Positions 1 to 4,962 of a stretch of 5,587 nucleotides of DNA are shown here, in pieces; position 1 is the stretch's first letter, and each line of letters begins with the position of its first letter. The position numbers and the translations under genes are program-made. The stretch comes from Bifidobacteriaceae bacterium. Lineage in GTDB: Bacteria > Actinomycetota > Actinomycetes > Actinomycetales > WQXJ01. The notes under the pieces are model-generated. The model made no database searches. It was not told where the DNA came from and saw only the letters and a list, made by a program, of their open reading frames with translations. The DNA lies in the NCBI GenBank assembly GCA_031278075.1, contig JAITLE010000210.1, positions 1-5,587 on the forward strand. The letters run 5' to 3'.

Positions 1-117
1 CGTGTCGAGACGGATTATGAGGCGAGGTTCTTAGATGTTCAGTTGGATCTTGAGAGGCAGTTGGTTGAGGCGAATCGGGATCAGTTGGACAAGTTGGTGG
101 CGGCCTCTGGGCAGTGA
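1..117 (+). CDS. C-terminal end of an unrecognised protein (5'-truncated by the window)
   Basis: Frame 1 is open from the window edge to a TGA at 115-117, giving 38 residues that end in KLVAASGQ. The tail is rich in Glu, Asp, Arg, Gln and Leu with hydrophobic residues at roughly heptad spacing (FLDVQLDLERQLVEANRDQLDKLV), so it is probably a helix and possibly a coiled coil. I do not recognise the family from so short a piece. By hand count GC is about 54% and third-position GC about 68%, clearly below the genes to the right. It uses a TTA leucine codon (31-33), which is rare in high-GC actinobacteria. This composition could mean a horizontally acquired gene, but 38 codons is a small sample. 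No start is visible and no terminator-like hairpin with a T tract follows the stop. That it is coding is likely from the open frame running to a stop and the helical pattern, not proven. Confidence 0.55.
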   Translation, partial: RVETDYEARFLDVQLDLERQLVEANRDQLDKLVAASGQ

Positions 118-194
118 CGTGCCGGGCTTGGTTTTGTGGTGTTGTGGCGGGCTGGGTTTTGGGGTGTGTCGCCGCTGATGGTGGGGGGTGTGGT

Positions 195-240
195 GCTGGT
201 CAACGCGTCGCGGGTGGGGTGGCGTGGTTCCGGGCTCGGG
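195..240 (+). repeat. 46-nt imperfect direct repeat, copy 1
   Basis: The copy starts GCTGGTCAACGCG and matches 372-417 without gaps over 46 nt. I count about 8 to 9 mismatches, mostly T/C and G/A transitions. The first 13 bases are identical in both copies. It ends 17 nt before the large inverted repeat. Its 3' part begins a run of G-tracts that continues to position 255. A duplicated, diverged unit on each side of a palindrome suggests the remnant of a small non-autonomous mobile or dispersed intergenic element, but no target-site duplication or transposase is seen here. Confidence 0.6.
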
Positions 241-257
241 CGGCGGGATCGCGGGTG

Positions 258-314
258 TTGTCCGCAATTGTCCAAAAGGACCGGATCTGGCTCGTTTTGG
301 GCAATTGCGGACAA
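258..314. repeat. 20-bp inverted repeat with 17-nt loop (large hairpin)
   Basis: The left arm 258-277 begins TTGTCCGCAATTG. The right arm 295-314 ends CAATTGCGGACAA, its exact reverse complement over 13 bp. The inner 7 bp also pair except for one position, T271 against G301, which would be a G-U wobble in RNA, so 19 of 20 positions are Watson-Crick. The 17-nt loop (278-294) is itself partly self-complementary (CCGGATCTGG). No T tract follows either arm, so this is not a classical intrinsic terminator. Each arm carries a CAATTG palindrome. It could be a REP/MITE-like dispersed palindrome, a binding site for a dimeric regulator, or a structured RNA if transcribed; the sequence does not decide between these. 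Confidence 0.8.
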
Positions 315-371
315 GCCGCCGGGCGCGCCTGGCCGTGGCTGGACGGCATCGTCCACTGTGTTCGTGTTCAC

Positions 372-417
372 GCTGGTCAACGCGCCGCGGGCGCGGTGAC
401 GTGGCCCCGTGCTGGGG
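372..417 (+). repeat. 46-nt imperfect direct repeat, copy 2
   Basis: This is the second copy of the unit at 195-240, in the same orientation, starting 57 nt after the right arm of the large inverted repeat. It shares GCTGGTCAACGCG exactly and then CGCGGG, GGTG and CGTGG blocks at the same spacing. Its last 7 bases (411-417, GCTGGGG) are also the left arm of a 7-bp hairpin with 421-427 (CCCCAGC, loop ACG); the same bases in copy 1 do not form that hairpin. The two copies and the palindrome together define a composite unit from 195 to about 417 or 427. Confidence 0.6.
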
Positions 418-497
418 ACGCCCCAGCGGGTCGGGCACCAGGGGATCTCGTCTTCGCCCTCGCGGCCGTGGCGGCCGATGCCGTGCAGCGCCGCAGG

Positions 498-528
498 TTG
501 GGCGCCTGCGCCGCGGGACGCCTATCGT
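498..528 (+). promoter_or_regulatory. Candidate promoter of the DUF3048 lipoprotein gene
   Basis: TATCGT at 523-528 fits the actinobacterial -10 pattern TANNNT. TTGGGC at 498-503 is a plausible but weak -35, separated from it by 19 nt, slightly longer than ideal. Transcription would start near 535 and leave a leader of about 33 nt, long enough for the ribosome binding site at 558-563. This is inferred from pattern only; in GC-rich DNA such matches are weak evidence, but it is the only AT-containing hexamer well placed before the gene. Confidence 0.3.
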
Positions 529-557
529 AGGACCGTCAGGTGTCGGCGAAGCTCGTG

Positions 558-563
558 AGGAGG
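558..563 (+). promoter_or_regulatory. Strong ribosome binding site (AGGAGG)
   Basis: AGGAGG lies 4 nt before the ATG at 568, a strong Shine-Dalgarno match with slightly short spacing. It supports 568 as the true start over the next in-frame ATG (607-609, residue 14), which would remove the positively charged start of the signal peptide. None of the other starts in this window has a comparable site. Confidence 0.8.
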
Positions 564-567
564 AACG

Positions 568-1629
568 ATGCGATCGGTTCACGCGGATCGGCTCGGCCTG
601 ACCGCGATGCTGGTGGCCGCGGCCTGGGCGGGCGTGTTGGTCGGCTGCGCCGGACCGGCTGTGGCGCCGGTCATCACCGAGACCGCCTACCGGGTCGACC
701 CGAAAGAGCCGCCGCCGGAAGTGCCGCCGACCTGGCCCTTGACCGGTGAGGTGGGCGGAGTGACCGCGCGGGCGGCGCTCGCCGTCAAAGTGGAGAACAC
801 AGCCCCGGCGCGGCCGCAAACCGGCCTGGAGCAGGCCGATGTCATCTGGGAAGAGATGATCGAAGGCGGCGACACCCGTTTCATCGCGGTCTACAACTCG
901 ATCGTCCCGGACAGCGTGGGCCCGGTGCGATCCGTGCGACCCATGGACGGCCCGATCCTCGGCGCGGTGGGCGGGTTGCTCGCCTTCTCTGGCGGCCAGG
1001 AACGCTTCATCGCCAAAGCCCGGGACGCCGGGCTGCAAGTGGTCATGGATGGCGCCGCCGGCTTTTTCCGGTCCACCACCCGCGAGATCCCGTACAACCT
1101 ATACCTGCGGCCCGCCGAGATCTGGGCGCAAGCGGACATCTCACACCGGGCGCTGCCCAAGGGAGAGTTCCTCTTCGCCGCTTCGGACTTCGCGGCCACA
1201 GCCGTGACCAGCGGAACGGCCGTGACGAGGGTCACCGCATCGTTCTCAGGGGTGTCCCAACCGAACTGGACCTGGGACGAGGATTCACGCCTGTTCCTGC
1301 GCTCCGAACGCAGCGCCGCATCCTATTCCGCCTCGGGTGTGCGGCTTTCGGCCGCGAACGTGGTCGTGTTGGCGGCGCCCGTGCAGGACGCCGGTGGAAC
1401 CGACTCCGCCGGGAGCCCCATCCCGGACACGAAGATCGTCGGCATGGGCCAGGGTTTGGTCGCGACCGGCGGCAAAGCCATCGAAGTGTCTTGGTCCAAG
1501 CCCAGCGTCTCGAGTCCGATCACGCTGACGACCGCCTCCGGTGACACGGTCCGCCTCGCGGTGGGCCAGACCTGGGTCGAACTCATCCCCGCCCAGGGCG
1601 GGGCGTGGGAAGTCGCAGCCGCGGACTGA
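568..1629 (+). CDS. DUF3048 domain-containing (YerB-like) lipoprotein
   Basis: The product has 353 residues, a usual length for the family. It starts with a lipoprotein signal peptide: Arg2 and Arg8, a hydrophobic stretch about 9-26, and the lipobox L-V-G-C with Cys27 as the likely lipidated residue, so it should be anchored on the outer face of the cytoplasmic membrane. A Pro-rich linker (about 45-57) follows. The DUF3048 N-terminal domain shows PLTG (57-60), ARPQTGLEQADVIWEE (81-96), EGGDTRF (99-105) and GPVRSVR (118-124). The DUF3048 C-terminal domain (about 225-350) shows the WTWDEDSRLFLRS, GMGQGLVATGGKAIEVSW and GQTWVELIP blocks. The family includes Bacillus YerB; its biochemical role is not established as far as I know, and I assign none. 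The gene stands alone on this strand and converges with the next gene, leaving a 6-bp gap. A GC-rich hairpin (1587-1603, CCCCGCC/GGCGGGG) lies inside its last codons. Confidence 0.9.
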   Translation: MRSVHADRLGLTAMLVAAAWAGVLVGCAGPAVAPVITETAYRVDPKEPPPEVPPTWPLTGEVGGVTARAALAVKVENTAPARPQTGLEQADVIWEEMIEGGDTRFIAVYNSIVPDSVGPVRSVRPMDGPILGAVGGLLAFSGGQERFIAKARDAGLQVVMDGAAGFFRSTTREIPYNLYLRPAEIWAQADISHRALPKGEFLFAASDFAATAVTSGTAVTRVTASFSGVSQPNWTWDEDSRLFLRSERSAASYSASGVRLSAANVVVLAAPVQDAGGTDSAGSPIPDTKIVGMGQGLVATGGKAIEVSWSKPSVSSPITLTTASGDTVRLAVGQTWVELIPAQGGAWEVAAAD

Positions 1630-1635
1630 GGCTGT

Positions 1636-2946
1636 TCAATCGCCGTGCGTCCGCGACTGGCCGAGCCAGCCGGGCTCCGGCTCCGGGAGGTTCGCCCGCA
1701 CGATGCGCCGCGCCAACGTGACCCCCGCCGGCGTCGGTGTCAAAACCGGCGGGTAGCCGCTGCTCACCCACGCGCCCAGCGCCAGGAACACAGTTATCAG
1801 GTCGTCAGCCTGCCCCATCCCGTCCTCCCAATTCAGCGGATCGCCGTTCGCGCGCTGCCACCCGAGTTCGTCCAACCCCGCCGCGATCTGCGCTGACAGC
1901 TCACGCTGCGGCAGCGCCCAGCCGGCGCCGACCGCGCAGGCCGCCAACAAGCCGGCGGCCTGAGACGGCCACAGCGATCGGCGGCTGATCGCGCGGCGCA
2001 CGCAATGGTCGAACAGCTTCGCCGGGTCGCTGAGGAGGCGGTCGGCGGTCTGGGTCCGGTAGAGCTTGCCGTGCGTGACCCTCACCAAGCCCAGTCGGCG
2101 GGCGCCGACCCGCAGCGCGGTGATCCGTGGTGAAGTTTGTTCCAAGCGGGGTCGCAGGCCTGGGTTCAGTGCTCGCTGGCCCAGCGCCTCGGCGATCTGG
2201 GCCACCACCTGCGGCGGCAGCCGTCCTGTGGCTGTGAGCGCCAAACCGCCGTCGGGGACGCGGTCAAGCAGCAGGCGCAGACGGGAGGCGACCGCCGCCG
2301 CGGCGGCGTCCTCGGATGCGGGCGCGACACCACCCGCGCGCGGCGCCTCGATCAGAGCCAACCCCATGTTGACAGCCTCGGCGTCGACGAAGTCCGGATC
2401 GAACGCTCTGATCGGTTCGCCAGCGGTGGCCGCCCACATGAGGACCGCCTGGCGATCCTCGTGGTCCCGGTCCGCGAGCACCGCCCGGAACCGGTCCCAA
2501 CCGCTCACGCCGCCCACGTCTTCGAATGGGGCGTGGCCGGATGCCGCCACCAGCTCGGCGGGAGGCGATCCCGCCGGGGCGTCGACGGCGCCGACCTGCT
2601 CAAGGCGGATCCGCCAGTGGTCACCGAAGTCGTAGGTGTAGACGAGTCCACCCTGGTCCGTCAGAGTGGCGCCCACGGTGTGCCACTCCTCGTCTTCGAC
2701 CTCGCCCAGCGGGGCGCCTTCGCCGATCTCGGCCACCAACTCCACGCCGTTGGCCCAGCGCCGCCCATCACCCTCGGCTGTCGCCTCGAAGATGTGCAGA
2801 TGGCGGTTCGTCCAGCCGAAGGCGGCCTGCAACACCTGATGCAGTTGGCCCAAACTGAGGTCCGGATGAAGACGGAAAACCCGCCAGGTGGGGGGCTTGA
2901 TCTCTTCGAGGGTGGCGCGTATCAGCAGTCGCCGTTCGGGTCCCAT
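1636..2946 (-). CDS. pRiA4b ORF-3-like domain protein with long C-terminal extension
   Basis: The product has 436 residues. Residues about 5-198 match the plasmid pRiA4b ORF-3-like domain (sometimes named IS1096 passenger TnpR-like): IKPPTWRVFRLHPDLSLGQLH (16-36), FGWTNRHLHIF (43-53), YTYDFGDHWRI (103-113), FEDVGGVSGWDRF (141-153) and FDPDFVDAEAVNMGL (182-196). The usual family stretch before EDVGG contains Cys and PP; here it is ASGHAPFEDVGG, so the Cys is missing. Residues 199-436 are not part of that domain and I do not recognise them; they are Ala/Leu/Arg-rich and probably mostly helical. Despite names in the family, no resolvase or transposase catalytic motif is visible, and the function is unknown. 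The ATG at 2946 begins just before the first conserved block; the upstream sequence has no good Shine-Dalgarno. menB ends 36 bp upstream on the same strand, so co-transcription is likely. Confidence 0.85.
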   Translation of the reverse strand: MGPERRLLIRATLEEIKPPTWRVFRLHPDLSLGQLHQVLQAAFGWTNRHLHIFEATAEGDGRRWANGVELVAEIGEGAPLGEVEDEEWHTVGATLTDQGGLVYTYDFGDHWRIRLEQVGAVDAPAGSPPAELVAASGHAPFEDVGGVSGWDRFRAVLADRDHEDRQAVLMWAATAGEPIRAFDPDFVDAEAVNMGLALIEAPRAGGVAPASEDAAAAAVASRLRLLLDRVPDGGLALTATGRLPPQVVAQIAEALGQRALNPGLRPRLEQTSPRITALRVGARRLGLVRVTHGKLYRTQTADRLLSDPAKLFDHCVRRAISRRSLWPSQAAGLLAACAVGAGWALPQRELSAQIAAGLDELGWQRANGDPLNWEDGMGQADDLITVFLALGAWVSSGYPPVLTPTPAGVTLARRIVRANLPEPEPGWLGQSRTHGD

Positions 2947-2982
2947 GGGATAAATCTTGCCAGTTCGGCGCCGCGCCGCGCC

Positions 2983-3969
2983 TTACAGGATCTGCTTCCG
3001 GAACGTTTCCCACCGAGGCGCCCGGCCCTCTAGGAACGCGTCGCGGCCTTCTGCGCCTTCCGCGGTGCCATAGGCCAAGCGGGTGGCTTCGGCGGCGAAG
3101 GCCTGCTGCCCCGCCAGGCCGTCGTCTTCCAGGTTGAACGCGAACTTCAGCAGCCTGATCGCCTGCGGCGATTGGTCCGCGATCCGCGCCGCCCACCGGA
3201 GCGCGGTGGCCTCGACCGCCTCGTGGTCCACTGCCGCGTTGATCGCGCCCCAGGCCTCGGCCTGTTCGGCCGTGTAGGTCTCCGCCAGGAAGAAGATCTC
3301 GCGCGCCCGCTTCTGGCCCACCTGGCGCGCCAGCAGCGCGGAGCCGTAGCCCGCGTCGAACGAGCCCACAGTGGCGTCCGTCTGCTTGAACTTGCCGTGC
3401 TCCCGGCACGCCACCGTCAGGTCCGCGACCACATGCAGCGAGTGGCCGCCGCCCGCCGCCCAGCCGTCCACCACCGCGATCACGACCTTCGGCATGGTCC
3501 GGATCAAGCGTTGCGCCTCGATCACGTGCAGCCGGCCGACTTCGCCCGCCGCTCCGCCTGCCGCTCCTCCCCCAGCGTCACTCCCCGCCCCGCCGCACGA
3601 TGCCGACCGGTCGCCAACCGGCGTCCGTTCGTAGCCGCTCGTGCCGCGGAAGCGCTGATCCCCTCCGGAGCAGAAGGCGTGGCCGCCGTCCTTGGGGCTG
3701 GGCCCGTTGCCGGCGAGGAGGACGGCGACGAGATCGGGCGCTTCGGCGGCATGCCTGAGCGCGGCGATCAATTCGTCCACTGTGCCGGGGCTGAACGCGT
3801 TGCGGACCTCCGGGCGGTTGAAAGCGACACGCGCCCACGGCTGGTCGGCGCCTGTCGCCGGGTCGACGCCCCGGTGGTACGTGATGTCGGCGAGCGTCTC
3901 AAATCCGGGGATGTCGCGCCACAGCTGGGGCGTGAATCCCGCCGAGACGAGAGCTGGCAGGTCGGTCAT
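2983..3969 (-). CDS. menB: 1,4-dihydroxy-2-naphthoyl-CoA synthase (MenB)
   Basis: This crotonase-fold enzyme converts o-succinylbenzoyl-CoA to 1,4-dihydroxy-2-naphthoyl-CoA in cytoplasmic menaquinone synthesis. The 328-residue product shows ITYHR (29-33), FNRPEVRNAF (50-59), GNGPSPKDGG (87-96), FCSGGDQR (99-106, oxyanion-hole region), NGWAAGGGHSLHVV-like DGWAAGGGHSLHVV (168-181), QTDATVGSFDAGYGS (196-210) and GQQAFAAEATRLAY (287-300). By alignment from memory, Asp198, Ser203 and Tyr300 correspond to Asp185, Ser190 and Tyr287 of the M. tuberculosis enzyme. Asp198 marks the type II MenB, which does not need bicarbonate, in contrast to the Gly in the E. coli type. Residues about 122-143 form a Gly/Ala/Ser-rich insertion in the loop known to be mobile in the family, making this protein longer than the roughly 314-residue mycobacterial form. 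The ATG at 3969 has no Shine-Dalgarno but sits 6 nt after a TANNNT box, which suggests a leaderless mRNA. The gene is divergent from menC. Confidence 0.95.
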   Translation of the reverse strand: MTDLPALVSAGFTPQLWRDIPGFETLADITYHRGVDPATGADQPWARVAFNRPEVRNAFSPGTVDELIAALRHAAEAPDLVAVLLAGNGPSPKDGGHAFCSGGDQRFRGTSGYERTPVGDRSASCGGAGSDAGGGAAGGAAGEVGRLHVIEAQRLIRTMPKVVIAVVDGWAAGGGHSLHVVADLTVACREHGKFKQTDATVGSFDAGYGSALLARQVGQKRAREIFFLAETYTAEQAEAWGAINAAVDHEAVEATALRWAARIADQSPQAIRLLKFAFNLEDDGLAGQQAFAAEATRLAYGTAEGAEGRDAFLEGRAPRWETFRKQIL

Positions 3970-4011
3970 GGCAAGAGCCTAACCGGCGGCGCCGACAGTT
4001 AGAGTTGGGCT
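3970..4011. promoter_or_regulatory. Symmetric divergent promoter region between menB and menC
   Basis: The 42-bp spacer has a candidate leaderless promoter on each strand. On the minus strand TAGGCT (3976-3981) lies 6 nt before the menB ATG. On the plus strand TAGAGT (4000-4005) lies 6 nt before the menC GTG. Both fit TANNNT, and neither has a clear -35. An imperfect dyad spans 3979-4002: CTAAC on the left, GTTAG on the right and GGCGCC in the middle, with 10 of 12 position pairs complementary. Start codons, -10 boxes and dyad all have the same centre, between 3990 and 3991. Each -10 box lies where the other promoter's -35 would be, so RNA polymerase probably cannot occupy both at once. A dimeric regulator could bind the dyad, but that is inference. 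Confidence 0.55.
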
Positions 4012-4962
4012 GTGTCCCACGTCTTCGACATCCCGCTGACCACGCGGTTTCGCGGCGTGACCCGCCGCCGCGGGATGGTTTGGGAGGGACCGGCCGGCTG
4101 GGCCGAGTTCAGCCCCTTCGAGGAGTATCCCCCACACGAGGCCGTCCCCTGGTGGCGGGCCGCCCGCGAAGCCGCCGAACTGGGTTTCCCGCCGCCGCGG
4201 CGGCAGACCATCGCGGTCAACGGCATCGTACCGGCGGTCGATGCCGACCGTGCCGTCGCGTTGTTGGCCGCGGTCCCGGACGCCACCACCGTGAAGGTCA
4301 AAGTCGCCGAGCCGGGCGAGCCGGCTGCGGCGGAACGGGACCGTGTGGCGGCGGTCCGTGGCGTCCTGGGTCCGGGCGGGCGCATCCGGATCGACGCGAA
4401 CGGGGCGTGGGACGTCGAGACCGCGGTGGCCAGGATCGCTGCCCTGGACCGTGTGGCGGGCGGGCTCGAGTACGTGGAGCAGCCTTGCGCCACGGCCGCG
4501 GAGTTGGCTGAGGTGCGTCGCCGTGTCGCTGTGCCGATCGCCGCCGACGAGTCGATCCGCCGCGCCGCCGACCCGTTCCTGGTGAAAGCGCTGGACGCGG
4601 CCGACATCGTGGTGTTGAAGGTCCAGCCGTTGGGCGGCGTGCGCGCCTGCCTCAGGCTCGCCGAGGCGTTGGAACTGCCCGTCGTGGTGTCTTCCGCGGT
4701 CGAGACCTCTGTCGGACTGGCGATGGGCGCCGCGTTGGCGGCCGCGCTGCCACGGTTGGACCACGCTTGCGGTTTGGGCACATTGCCGTTGCTCGCCGGC
4801 GATTTGGCGCCCGGGGGGCTCCCAGTGGGCGATTCCGTCCCGGTTCCGCCTCCGGTCCAGCCCGCGCCCGCGTCGTTGCGGCGCTGGGCGGCGGCTCCAT
4901 CTGTCTGCGCGCGCTGGGCCCTGCGGCGTGACGCGGTGGCGCGGTTGGCGGGCGAGTTGTGA
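4012..4962 (+). CDS. menC: o-Succinylbenzoate synthase (MenC)
   Basis: This enolase-superfamily enzyme dehydrates SHCHC to o-succinylbenzoate in menaquinone synthesis. The 316-residue product shows the N-terminal capping region FDIPLTTRFRG (5-15) and GPAGWAEFSPFEEY (26-39), then the barrel motifs: KVK (95-97, Lys97 the likely catalytic base or acid), RIDANGAWD (126-134), EQP (156-158), ADES (178-181) and VLKVQPLGG (201-209). Asp128, Glu156 and Asp179 are the expected Mg2+ ligands and Lys203 the second catalytic lysine; all are present. The length is usual for actinobacterial MenC. The GTG start at 4012 is needed because the first in-frame ATG is residue 22, inside the conserved N-terminus. 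No Shine-Dalgarno is visible, and a TANNNT box 6 nt upstream suggests a leaderless transcript. The stop overlaps the menD start, so the two genes are almost certainly one operon. Confidence 0.95.
   Translation: MSHVFDIPLTTRFRGVTRRRGMVWEGPAGWAEFSPFEEYPPHEAVPWWRAAREAAELGFPPPRRQTIAVNGIVPAVDADRAVALLAAVPDATTVKVKVAEPGEPAAAERDRVAAVRGVLGPGGRIRIDANGAWDVETAVARIAALDRVAGGLEYVEQPCATAAELAEVRRRVAVPIAADESIRRAADPFLVKALDAADIVVLKVQPLGGVRACLRLAEALELPVVVSSAVETSVGLAMGAALAAALPRLDHACGLGTLPLLAGDLAPGGLPVGDSVPVPPPVQPAPASLRRWAAAPSVCARWALRRDAVARLAGEL

Larger units (their letters stand above)
118..567. other. Repeat-rich intergenic region without a supported gene
   Basis: This 450-bp stretch has several short open frames on both strands. 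None has a convincing ribosome binding site, recognisable protein motif or sensible composition; their translations are Arg/Pro/Gly-rich, as expected from out-of-frame GC-rich DNA. What it does hold is structure: two imperfect 46-nt direct repeats (195-240, 372-417), a 20-bp inverted repeat (258-314), and smaller hairpins at 340-355 (TGGACG/CGTCCA), 411-427 (GCTGGGG/CCCCAGC), 463-477 (CGGCCG on both sides of TGG) and 492-510 (CGCAGG/CCTGCG). The first part, 121-240, is about 81% G+T on the plus strand (97 of 120 by hand count). The last part carries the likely promoter and ribosome binding site of the lipoprotein gene at 568. Confidence 0.75.

Noticed and set aside
258..314. Rho-independent terminator for the gene ending at 117
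   Set aside because: The stem is strong, but there is no T tract on either side, the loop is 17 nt and it lies 140 nt past the stop.
136..399. Small plus-strand open frames within the repeat region
   Set aside because: No Shine-Dalgarno, no motif, and they run through both direct repeats and the palindrome. Composition reflects the DNA bias rather than a protein.
195..417. CRISPR array
   Set aside because: Only two diverged direct repeat copies, 131 nt apart, with a palindrome in between; no regular repeat-spacer pattern and no cas genes.
31..1038. Minus-strand open frame of 335 codons across the intergenic region and the lipoprotein gene
   Set aside because: Half of it is antisense to the DUF3048 gene, and the rest crosses the repeats. 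The product is Arg/Pro/His-rich low complexity with no ribosome binding site.
1587..1603. Hairpin CCCCGCC/GGCGGGG as terminator of the lipoprotein gene
   Set aside because: It lies inside the coding sequence, before the stop, and has no T tract. It can be explained by Pro-Ala-Gln-Gly-Gly codons in GC-rich DNA.
2264..2635. Open frames on both strands inside the pRiA4b ORF-3-like gene
   Set aside because: They are out-of-frame shadows. Only the 436-residue frame carries the conserved IKPPTWR, YDFGD and EDVGG blocks.
1636..2946. Transposon resolvase (as the family's TnpR-like naming might suggest)
   Set aside because: No serine or tyrosine recombinase catalytic motif and no terminal inverted repeats around the gene. 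The name is inherited from the family, not shown by the sequence.
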